DNA from: Eubacterium sp.
Lineage (GTDB): Bacteria > Bacillota > Clostridia > Lachnospirales > Lachnospiraceae
Assembly (NCBI GenBank): GCA_021442545.1
Contig: JABUSX010000340.1
Coordinates: forward strand, 1 to 7,327
Direction: 5' to 3'
DNA length: 7,327 nucleotides
How positions within the stretch are numbered: the stretch's first letter is position 1; the number at the start of each line of letters is the position of its first letter. Below are positions 1-6,384 of the stretch, piece after piece. Both the position numbers and the translations under genes were made by a program. The notes beneath the pieces were generated by a model. The model searched no databases. It was not told the origin of the DNA and worked only from the letters and a program-made list of their open reading frames with translations.

Positions 1-93
1 CATGAAAAGAGCAGTGAGCAAAAAGATTATAAGAAGCAGCACAAAGCAAAGACAGAACGGGAAACTGAAGAGGGCAGGAAGCTGAAGAGGTAG
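1..93 (+). CDS. 3' end of an upstream gene (partial, lysine/glutamate-rich tail)
   Basis: Frame 1 is open from the first base to a TAG at 91-93 and encodes about 30 residues, almost all charged or polar (many Lys, Glu, Gln, Arg), with no hydrophobic core. This looks like the C-terminal tail of a gene starting outside the window. It stops 7 bases before the fmt ATG, as expected in an operon. In many Firmicutes the gene before fmt is def (peptide deformylase), which supplies the opposite half of the formyl-methionine cycle. No deformylase motif falls in this short piece, so that identity is a guess from context. A second frame starting with ATG at 2-4 gives only a 28-residue basic peptide and is less likely. 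Confidence 0.4.
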   Translation, partial: HEKSSEQKDYKKQHKAKTERETEEGRKLKR

Positions 94-100
94 AAATTTT

Positions 101-1264
101 ATGCGTGTTGTTTTTATGGGAACACCGGATTTTGCTTCATATATTTTAAAGAAAATGGCAGAAGCGGGAATCGATGTTATTGCTGCGGTTACCCAGACAG
201 ATAAGCCGTTCGGACGGAAGGCAATTCTGAAACCGTCTCCTGTGAAGGAAGCGGCACTGGAACTGGGGATTCCGGTCTTACAGCCGGCAAGGGTCAGAGA
301 TGAAGCTTTTCTTGATGAATTGAAGGCACTGGCACCCGATGCCATCGTAGTCGCGGCTTACGGGAAAATCATTCCGAAGACGATTCTGGAGCTTCCGAAG
401 TACGGATGTTTGAATGTACATGCGTCTCTTCTGCCGAAGTACCGGGGCGCGGCACCGATCCAGTGGGCGCTGCTCGACGGGGAGAGTGAGACCGGCGTAA
501 CGATCATGCGGATGGATGAAGGGCTGGATACGGGAGATATGCTGGAGGTGCGGAAAGTCATCCCGGCTCCGGATGAAACCGGCGGTTCTTTGTTTGATAA
601 GCTTGCGGAAGCAGGCGCCTGTCTTCTGATGGAGACTTTGCAGAAGGTGGAGGCAGGGACGGCCTGCCGTACCAGGCAGCCTGCGGAGAGCCCGACCCGC
701 TATGCCCGGATGATCACGAAAGAGGATGGACGCATAGACTGGAGCAAAGACAGTGCAGGGATCGAGAGACAGGTTCGCGCTTTGTATCCCTGGCCGGGTA
801 CGTTTACCTCTCTTTTTGGGAAAAACTGCAAAATCTGGCAGGTATCTCTTTCCGAAGTACCGTGCGAAGATCCGGGTTCAGACAGATCTTCGGATGAAAG
901 CAGCGGTTTTGATCCGGCTCTTTCGGTAAAATCCACGGAAAACACTCTGAATTTTGAAAATAATGGAAAAGAAACGGATACATTTGCTGCAGATAATGGT
1001 AAAATAAAAAGAGCTATGTGTAAAAATGCTCCGAACCGGGAAGCTGTTTCGAAGCCGGAAAATGGCGGGAATCCGACGGCAGAAGAAGGATCGAAAGAGA
1101 TCCTGCCGGGGACCGTCCTTTTTGCGGGCCGGGAGGGAATTCTGGTTCAGACGGGAGACGGCGTTCTTCTGATCAGGGAGCTGCAGCTGGAGGGCAGAAA
1201 ACGGATGACCGCAGATGCGTTTCTGAGGGGTTGTCCGCTGGAACCCGGAAACAGATTCATATGA
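101..1264 (+). CDS. fmt: Methionyl-tRNA formyltransferase with an internal insertion
   Basis: This cytoplasmic enzyme transfers a formyl group from 10-formyltetrahydrofolate to Met-tRNA(fMet), making the initiator for translation. The N-terminus MRVVFMGTPDFA is the typical Fmt opening. The folate-site signature runs from N105 through H107 and SLLPKYRG to D143 in GLDTGD, so the Asn-His-Asp catalytic set is present. The C-terminal tRNA-binding domain is recognisable from RQVRALYPWPGTF (about 223-235) and TGDGVLLIRELQLEGRKRM (about 351-369). The protein is 387 residues, whereas the family is usually about 310-320. The excess is a hydrophilic Ser/Asn/Glu/Lys-rich stretch at about 255-333, just before the last beta region. 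The ATG at 101 has AGAGG at 86-90, and the N-terminus starts exactly where the family does. The stop lies 108 bases before the next large gene. Confidence 0.96.
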   Translation: MRVVFMGTPDFASYILKKMAEAGIDVIAAVTQTDKPFGRKAILKPSPVKEAALELGIPVLQPARVRDEAFLDELKALAPDAIVVAAYGKIIPKTILELPKYGCLNVHASLLPKYRGAAPIQWALLDGESETGVTIMRMDEGLDTGDMLEVRKVIPAPDETGGSLFDKLAEAGACLLMETLQKVEAGTACRTRQPAESPTRYARMITKEDGRIDWSKDSAGIERQVRALYPWPGTFTSLFGKNCKIWQVSLSEVPCEDPGSDRSSDESSGFDPALSVKSTENTLNFENNGKETDTFAADNGKIKRAMCKNAPNREAVSKPENGGNPTAEEGSKEILPGTVLFAGREGILVQTGDGVLLIRELQLEGRKRMTADAFLRGCPLEPGNRFI

Positions 1265-1271
1265 TGTCTGC

Positions 1272-1376
1272 ATGAAGAAACCGGCAGGGTATCTGTGTGC
1301 TGATCGTGCAGAACTGCGGAAAACGTTTTATCTTCGCGACGGCGGATCGGAAGTGCGTGTACAGGGGAAGATATGA
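1272..1376 (+). CDS. Possible 34-residue small ORF between fmt and the GGDEF gene
   Basis: An ATG at 1272 opens a 34-codon frame that fills the gap after fmt and ends in a TGA overlapping the next gene's ATG (ATGA at 1373-1376). The peptide begins MKKPAGYLCADRAEL and is basic and soluble-looking, with no membrane segment. Its codons (CTG, CGG, GAA, GCA, ACG) resemble those of the neighbours. Against it, no Shine-Dalgarno sequence lies at a proper distance, the peptide matches nothing I know, and a frame this short can arise by chance. It could instead be a leader whose translation couples to the downstream gene. Confidence 0.22.
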   Translation: MKKPAGYLCADRAELRKTFYLRDGGSEVRVQGKI

Positions 1377-3382
1377 ACAGAGGTCATTCTCAGGGAAAAA
1401 ATAAAAAAATCGGCATTTCAGGGATTCTGCTTGCGGTTTTTATCCTGCTGCTGATCATGATCGTAGTGTTTGTCATATCTACAGGCACGACCGGCGGATC
1501 ACCTGCAGGAGCTCTTCTGCTTCTTCTTATGCTTGCGTCCGCAGCCGCTGTTTTCATGGCCTTTTCGACTTCCAGAAAAAAGGAATTATCTGCTTCCGCA
1601 GAGAAAGAAACAGAGAATACCGATCCGCTGACATCTCTGATGAATCAGAGGGGATTTGAGAACGCCGTGAACGAGGCGCTTGCACGCTCTCCGGAACAGG
1701 GTGTTCTTGTTTTGTTTGATCTGGATCATTTCAAAGAACTCAATGAGAGTTTCGGACGCGAGGAAGGGGATCGCGTTCTCAAGATGGTTTCCGATATCAT
1801 CAGGCGTTTTTTCAACCGGAACAGCGATATCATAGCCCGTGTCGGAGGCGACGAATTTGCCGTATTTGCAGGCAGGAACATTACGCTTAATGAAGCGGAA
1901 CGTATGGTCGAAAAGTTCCAGGCGGAGTTCCGCAGCATTTTCTCACCCAAGTACGGGCGTTACGGCTTTTCCGTCAGCATGGGCGGCGCATTTGTGCAGC
2001 CGGATATGACCTATGACGAGCTGCATGCAAAGACCGAGAAGGTCCTGATCCAGGTAAAGGAATCCGGGCGGAACGGCTTTCTGATCGAAATGTCTGAATA
2101 CAATGAACAGCCGCTTTGCTACTACGGACTCGCAAGGGATGTCACCGCAGAAGAAAGAAGGATCATCCAGTCTGTTTATGAGGCTATGAAAAAGGGCGGC
2201 GAGATCGTGCCGTTTTTCCAGCCGAAGGTCGACATTCGTGACGATTCTCTTATGGGAGCAGAGGCTCTGACGCGCTGGAAAAAAGAAACCGGGATCGTGC
2301 CTCCGGGTTCGTTCCTTCCGCTCCTCGAGGAGACGGGGGACATCTGTCGTCTCGATCTGTACATATTTGAAGAAGTCTGCAGGCGGGTGTCGGAATGGAA
2401 GAAGAAGGGTCTGGACGTACCGACGATCTCCAGCAATTTTTCCATGAAACATCTTTTTAATCCGACCTTTACGGATGAAGTCTGTGCGATCGCCGACCGT
2501 TACGGGGTCGATCACGGACACCTTGAAATTGAAATGACGGAAACGGATGATTACGGCGATATGGGCCGTCTGATCGAAGTGATCGATTCCTTCCGGGCAC
2601 ACGGGTTCCGGACGGCTCTGGATGATTTCGGTTCGGGGTATTCGTCCCTGTCACTGGTCAAGAGCGTATCGATCGATGAGATCAAGCTGGATCAGTCGCT
2701 TCTTTCGGCCTGGAATGACCGTACGAAACTCGAAGGAAAGGACAGGGCTCTGATCACGCATATCGTCGGTCTGGTCAAGGATATGGGCATGATGGTTCTG
2801 GTCGAAGGGGTGGAAACTCTGGAACAGAAGGAGTTCCTGAATTCGATCAACTGCAGTTATGTGCAGGGTTTCCTCTATGACCGTCCGCTTCCGGAAGAAG
2901 AGTTTGAAAAGAGAATACGAAGCGGTTCCTGCCGGGTGGCCGAAAGTCAGAATGACCTGAAAGCGGAAGGAACGGAGAACGAAAAGAAAGGTCCGCATGC
3001 GCATCTGCATATCCTGGTGGCAGAGGATAATGAGATCAACCGGGAGATCGCGGAAATGACTTTGCGGCAGATGGGTGCCACGGTCTCGACGGCTGTGGAC
3101 GGGCAGGATGCTTTCGACCAGTTCCGTGCGTCGAAGCCGGGTGAGTTCGATCTGATCCTGATGGATATCCAGATGCCGGTCATGGATGGATACGAAAGCG
3201 CCGGTGCGATCCGTGCCCTTGACCGTCCGGATGCGGCAACGGTTCCGATCATTGCGGTCACGGTCGATGCTTACCGGGAGACCAGCGGCCAGGCCAGAAA
3301 AGCAGGAATGACCGATTATATTACCAAACCGCTGAATCCTGTCCGCCTCGGAGCAATCCTGGAGAGTCTGAAAGAAGCCTGA
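1373..3382 (+). CDS. Membrane GGDEF-EAL protein with C-terminal response-receiver domain
   Basis: Predicted to make and break cyclic di-GMP at the cytoplasmic face of the membrane. Two hydrophobic segments (about 13-36 and 44-64) anchor 669 residues. The GGDEF domain (about 83-240) has FDLDHFK with its metal-binding Asp at 116, an intact GGDEF at 158-162, and an RxxD (R149-D152) exactly five residues upstream, the position of the inhibitory c-di-GMP site. The EAL domain (about 262-515) keeps EAL at 297-299, N355, the E of EMTE, DDFGSGYSS at 417-425, K438, E478 in EGVET and QGF at 498-500, so hydrolysis is plausible. A charged linker (about 518-543) leads to a REC domain (about 545-667) with acidic EDN, phospho-acceptor D598 in LMDIQMPVMDG, T630 and K652. 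No histidine kinase is visible; the partner must lie elsewhere. AGGGG at 1363-1367 supports this ATG. Which activity dominates cannot be told. Confidence 0.93.
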   Translation: MNRGHSQGKNKKIGISGILLAVFILLLIMIVVFVISTGTTGGSPAGALLLLLMLASAAAVFMAFSTSRKKELSASAEKETENTDPLTSLMNQRGFENAVNEALARSPEQGVLVLFDLDHFKELNESFGREEGDRVLKMVSDIIRRFFNRNSDIIARVGGDEFAVFAGRNITLNEAERMVEKFQAEFRSIFSPKYGRYGFSVSMGGAFVQPDMTYDELHAKTEKVLIQVKESGRNGFLIEMSEYNEQPLCYYGLARDVTAEERRIIQSVYEAMKKGGEIVPFFQPKVDIRDDSLMGAEALTRWKKETGIVPPGSFLPLLEETGDICRLDLYIFEEVCRRVSEWKKKGLDVPTISSNFSMKHLFNPTFTDEVCAIADRYGVDHGHLEIEMTETDDYGDMGRLIEVIDSFRAHGFRTALDDFGSGYSSLSLVKSVSIDEIKLDQSLLSAWNDRTKLEGKDRALITHIVGLVKDMGMMVLVEGVETLEQKEFLNSINCSYVQGFLYDRPLPEEEFEKRIRSGSCRVAESQNDLKAEGTENEKKGPHAHLHILVAEDNEINREIAEMTLRQMGATVSTAVDGQDAFDQFRASKPGEFDLILMDIQMPVMDGYESAGAIRALDRPDAATVPIIAVTVDAYRETSGQARKAGMTDYITKPLNPVRLGAILESLKEA

Positions 3383-3391
3383 AACCTGAAG

Positions 3392-4447
3392 ATGCACAAA
3401 AGAGTTTTTGCAAAATCAAATATGAGGAAGCGCAGCAGCGGCAGCCCGGAGAAACGGCAGACCGGTTTCGTCCTGCGGGCGCTTTTTCTTAATATTCTGA
3501 TTCTTTCTTTCGTTTTTTCCGCCTGCGGAGAGAGTAAACAGGCGGCGGATACGAAGGGGACGGCGCAGCCGGCACAGGCGGCTTCGGGAGATCCCGTTGA
3601 GCTGGACGGCAGAGCGGGAGAGGGAGGAAGAATAACGATAACGGACCCTCTTCAGACACAGGTTCTTCCGGAGAATGCCTCGGAAAATAATGCAGGCACG
3701 GCTGCGGCGGACATGTCCTTCGTGTCTGACGGTTATGTTTCAGTCTGTTATGACGGCCCCTCCGAAAAGGTCCAGCTGCAGATCACGAATCCGGACGGAA
3801 CGGTCTGTCCGTATCCGCTTAAGATCGGTTCCTTTGAAGCCTTTCCGCTGACGGCCGGAGACGGTACGTATCAGCTGAATGTTCTGGAAAATATTTCCGG
3901 AGACAAATATGCGATCATTCTTTCCGAGGTTTTTGATGTAACGCTGGATAATGAATTTTCCCCCTTTCTTTACCCGAATGAGTATGTTCAGTTTACGCAG
4001 GACAGTACGGTCATGCAGAAGGGGATTTCTTTTTCGGATGAGTCATCAGACGATCTGGATTATGTGCGGCGCATTTACGATTATGTGATCAATACGATCG
4101 GCTATGATTTTGAACTGGCCATGAGTGCGCCGACAAATTATATCCCGGACGTTGAGGCTACCCTGGAAAGCGGCATGGGGATCTGTTTCGATTATGCGGC
4201 CGTGATGTCGGCTTTCTGCCGCAGTCAGGGTATTCCGACCCGTCTGGAGGTCGGCTACGCCGGGGAATCCTATCACGCATGGATCAGTGTATACCTGCAG
4301 GAACAGGGCTGGGTCGATGACATGATCGAATTTGACGGAAATACATGGACGCTGATGGATCCGACGCTGCGGGCAAGCAATGACAAAGATGCCGTAAAGG
4401 AATTTATGGGGGACGGGTCCTCCTATATGGTGAAATATTACTATTAA
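3392..4447 (+). CDS. Transglutaminase-like domain lipoprotein
   Basis: A 351-residue predicted exported lipoprotein. A basic N-region of about 25 residues is followed by a hydrophobic core (about 26-43) ending in FSAC, with the lipid-bearing Cys at 45. Phe at the -3 position is less usual than Leu, so lipidation is likely but not certain. A Ser/Ala/Gln/Gly-rich linker (about 46-105) precedes a beta-rich region (about 108-185) and then the transglutaminase core. GICFDYAAVMSAFCRSQGIPTR carries catalytic C265, YHAWISVYL carries H295, and LMDPTL carries D323. Bacterial members of this fold are often proteases or other acyl-transfer enzymes, and the substrate cannot be read from sequence. The gene starts 9 bases after the GGDEF gene and ends 14 bases before the GspF-like gene. 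Its Shine-Dalgarno site is weak, suggesting coupling to upstream translation. An ATG at 3422 is an alternative start but has no better site. Confidence 0.85.
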   Translation: MHKRVFAKSNMRKRSSGSPEKRQTGFVLRALFLNILILSFVFSACGESKQAADTKGTAQPAQAASGDPVELDGRAGEGGRITITDPLQTQVLPENASENNAGTAAADMSFVSDGYVSVCYDGPSEKVQLQITNPDGTVCPYPLKIGSFEAFPLTAGDGTYQLNVLENISGDKYAIILSEVFDVTLDNEFSPFLYPNEYVQFTQDSTVMQKGISFSDESSDDLDYVRRIYDYVINTIGYDFELAMSAPTNYIPDVEATLESGMGICFDYAAVMSAFCRSQGIPTRLEVGYAGESYHAWISVYLQEQGWVDDMIEFDGNTWTLMDPTLRASNDKDAVKEFMGDGSSYMVKYYY

Positions 4448-4461
4448 TCGGAGAAAATTTT

Positions 4462-5541
4462 ATGTCAGATGCGTATGTAAACGAAAACAGACCGAAGGTT
4501 TCTGAGAAGGGAAGGTTTCTGGGGGATTTTGAACTGGCGGCTTTCTGCAGCCAGATCGCCATGATCGTGAGATCAGGCATTCCCGTCCAGGAAGGGCTGA
4601 AGATCATGCTGGAGGATGCGGGCGGATCGTTTGAAAAAACCGTTCTGGAAAACATGGCCGAAAAAATGGATATGGGCACAGCCTTTTCCGAAGCGGCAGA
4701 GGAATCCGGCGTTTTCCCGCCGTATTTCGTGAATATGGTCCGGATCGGAGAAGAAGCCGGAAGCCTGGATAGTGTGCTGACTTCGCTTGAAGCCCATTAT
4801 AAGAGGGAGTCACATATCCGTGTCAGCATCCGCAATGCCGTGATCTATCCGGTGATCATGGCGGTTCTGATGATCGCCGTTCTCGTGGTGCTGCTGGTCT
4901 ATGTCATGCCGGTATTCAAGCAGGTCTTTACAGAACTCGGAACGGAGATGAACGGGCTTTCCCTGTTCTTTATGGATCTGGGTATCCTGATTCGGAACAA
5001 TGCCGCTGTATTCCTGATCATCGCGGCAGCAATCGTCATTGTACTGGTGCTGATCTTTTCTTCGAAAGGGAAAAAATTCCGTGAACGGGTCGGAAACCTG
5101 TTCGCGGGAACCAGGGCAAAACGGTTTGAACTCGCGGCCTGCCGTTTCGCCGGAGCCATGTCCACGATGCTGCACAGCGGTCTTCATATGGACGACTGCC
5201 TGAAGCTGGCCGGACAGATGAATGAAGATGAAGAGTACGGAAAAAAGATTGAGATACTGCGGACATCTTTTATGGAAAAGGCGGACTTTGCGGAAGCTCT
5301 TTCGGAATCCGGCGTCTTTACGGGAATTCAGAAGAGCATTGCTCTGACCGGATACAGGACCGGCGCTTTGGATGAGTGCATGGGGCAGATCTCGGATATG
5401 TACCGTGATTCTCTTGATAAGCGTCTTTCTGCGAAGCTGGCTGTAGTGGAGCCTGCGATGGTCATTACGCTTTGCCTGCTGGTCGGGCTCGTGCTTCTTT
5501 CGGTCATGTTCCCCCTGCTCGGCACAATGACGGGAGTGTGA
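4462..5541 (+). CDS. GspF/PilC-family inner-membrane platform protein
   Basis: Predicted platform protein of a type II secretion or type IV pilus-like machine, the membrane part that couples the cytoplasmic ATPase to pilin assembly. At 359 residues it is slightly shorter than the usual 390-410, mostly through a short N-terminus. It has the family's duplicated layout. Repeat one (about 28-151) begins FCSQIAMIVRSGIPVQEGLKIM and contains PPYFVNMVRIGEEAGSLD. Repeat two (about 228-350) begins FAGAMSTMLHSGLHMDDCLKLA and contains the matching IALTGYRTGALDE. Membrane segments lie at about 126-149, 182-200 and 331-352. GGAGA at 4450-4454 supports the ATG. It heads a tight run of small single-span proteins, which fits pilus or pseudopilus assembly. 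No GspE/PilB ATPase or prepilin peptidase is visible, so I do not choose between the gspF and pilC names. Confidence 0.92.
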   Translation: MSDAYVNENRPKVSEKGRFLGDFELAAFCSQIAMIVRSGIPVQEGLKIMLEDAGGSFEKTVLENMAEKMDMGTAFSEAAEESGVFPPYFVNMVRIGEEAGSLDSVLTSLEAHYKRESHIRVSIRNAVIYPVIMAVLMIAVLVVLLVYVMPVFKQVFTELGTEMNGLSLFFMDLGILIRNNAAVFLIIAAAIVIVLVLIFSSKGKKFRERVGNLFAGTRAKRFELAACRFAGAMSTMLHSGLHMDDCLKLAGQMNEDEEYGKKIEILRTSFMEKADFAEALSESGVFTGIQKSIALTGYRTGALDECMGQISDMYRDSLDKRLSAKLAVVEPAMVITLCLLVGLVLLSVMFPLLGTMTGV

Positions 5542-5544
5542 TCT

Positions 5545-5877
5545 ATGAGGCGGTTCGGTGCGAACAAAAGCAGAGGTCTTCTGCAATATCTTGCCCCGCT
5601 GGCAATGTCGGCGGCCGTGCTGGTCTTTTTTCTGATTGGCATCCTGTCCGTGTACCGCTCCAACACGGAACGGCAGAAGGATGCGCTCGAAAAGGCTTTG
5701 ATGCGGAATATCACTGCCTGCTATGCAACGGAGGGACGGTATCCGGAAAGTCTTGCGTATCTGAAGGAAAAATACGGGCTTTCCTATGACGAAAAGACGT
5801 TTTTTGTTGACTATATCGTCCGCGGGAGCAACCTCCGGCCGGAAGTCACGATCATAGAACGAAAGGAAGCATCATGA
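5545..5877 (+). CDS. Small single-span protein of the pilin-like cluster
   Basis: A 110-residue protein with a short basic N-terminus (RRFGANKSR), one hydrophobic segment at about 17-37, a charged helical stretch (TERQKDALEKAL, 41-52) and a small outer domain containing YATEGRYPESLAYLKEKYGL (60-79). The basic start, long hydrophobic N-terminal helix, amphipathic continuation and a YPESL-like turn recall the plan of major pseudopilins such as GspG, but there is no Gly-Phe cleavage motif and no Glu early in the helix, so homology is not shown. It begins 3 bases after the GspF-like gene, with GGGAG at 5532-5536, and overlaps the next gene by ATGA (5874-5877), so it is almost certainly co-translated with both. 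I do not recognise a named family. Confidence 0.82.
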   Translation: MRRFGANKSRGLLQYLAPLAMSAAVLVFFLIGILSVYRSNTERQKDALEKALMRNITACYATEGRYPESLAYLKEKYGLSYDEKTFFVDYIVRGSNLRPEVTIIERKEAS

Positions 5878-6347
5878 CAGAAAAGATAAAATCCCGGAGC
5901 CATGGGATCAATATGATCTTTCCGCTGATTCTGCTCTGTGTTTTCGTTCTCTGTGCCGTGACGCTGATTCTGTTTGCGGCGGGCGTATACAGGCTTTCTG
6001 CCTCACAGGAAAGTGAGAATTATTCGACACGGACATCGTTGTCCTATCTGACAGAGAAGATCCGGCAGGGAAACGGCGAAGCTGTGGTGGATTCCTTCGG
6101 AGACGGAGACGCCATCGTGCTTTTCGAAGAGGATGGAGGGCAGGTTTTTCAGACATGGCTTTATGTGCATGACGGCACGCTCAGGGAATTGTTTATTGCA
6201 GAAGGAACCGGTGCAGGCCCTGAATCCGGAACGGAGGTCATGGAACTGGATGCCATGGACGTAGAAGCAAGGGGAGATAATCTCCTTTATGTGCGCTGCG
6301 AAAAAGCCGGTCTTCGGACGGCGGAGGGGTTCATCTCTCTTCGTTAG
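5874..6347 (+). CDS. DUF4860-like single-span protein of the pilin-like cluster
   Basis: A 157-residue protein with a basic N-terminus, one membrane segment at about 14-37 (IFPLILLCVFVLCAVTLILFAAGVY) and an outer domain. The outer domain carries STRTSLSYLTEKIRQ, then IVLFEEDGGQVFQTWLYVHDGTLRELF, and ends GFISLR. From memory this pattern (a YLTEKIRQ helix, then T-W-x-Y-x-x-D-G-x-L-R-E-L, then a terminal SLR) matches DUF4860, a Firmicutes family of unknown function; I could not search to confirm. The start overlaps the preceding stop (ATGA, 5874-5877), with AAGGA at 5863-5867, pointing to coupled translation. Its context beside a GspF-like gene suggests a minor pilin or an assembly accessory, which is inference. 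Confidence 0.84.
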   Translation: MTEKIKSRSHGINMIFPLILLCVFVLCAVTLILFAAGVYRLSASQESENYSTRTSLSYLTEKIRQGNGEAVVDSFGDGDAIVLFEEDGGQVFQTWLYVHDGTLRELFIAEGTGAGPESGTEVMELDAMDVEARGDNLLYVRCEKAGLRTAEGFISLR

Positions 6348-6354
6348 GTGAGCG

Positions 6355-6376
6355 CTTCCGGGGAAAATGCCGGAAG
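6355..6376 (+). other. Inverted repeat just after the DUF4860-like gene
   Basis: CTTCCGG at 6355-6361 and CCGGAAG at 6370-6376 form a perfect 7-bp stem with an 8-base loop, starting 7 bases after the stop codon. No run of T follows, so it is not a standard intrinsic terminator. It could protect the upstream mRNA end or pause RNA polymerase. Only the pairing is seen; the role is inferred. Confidence 0.45.
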
Positions 6377-6384
6377 GCCGTTAA

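Noticed and set aside
878..1273. 131-codon minus-strand ORF over the Fmt insertion
   Set aside because: Considered as the reason for the insertion, but the product shows no motif, and the + frame is continuous with conserved Fmt on both sides.
1265..1372. Promoter or terminator in the gap between fmt and the GGDEF gene
   Set aside because: I found no convincing -35/-10 pair and no stem followed by T residues.
1943..2602. 219-codon minus-strand ORF opposite the GGDEF-EAL junction
   Set aside because: It mirrors a clearly coding + strand region, has no recognisable domain, and would be the only minus-strand gene.
2651..3397. 248-codon minus-strand ORF opposite the EAL and REC domains
   Set aside because: The + strand here encodes textbook EAL and REC motifs. 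The antisense product is rich in His, Arg and Asp with no domain I recognise, as expected for a shadow frame.
3422..4447. Alternative later start for the transglutaminase-like lipoprotein
   Set aside because: ATG 3422 would give a shorter signal peptide, but the preceding TTTTTGCAAAATCAAAT has no ribosome site. The 3392 start fits close coupling to the upstream gene, though neither is strongly supported.
4810..5586. 258-codon minus-strand ORF opposite the GspF-like gene
   Set aside because: The His/Gln/Arg-rich product is typical of the antisense of hydrophobic codons. The + strand has a clear family match and ribosome site.
5472..5789. 105-codon + strand ORF overlapping the end of the GspF-like gene and the 110-residue gene
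   Set aside because: It is out of frame with both. Its product has no membrane helix or motif, while the two overlapped genes have good starts and sites.
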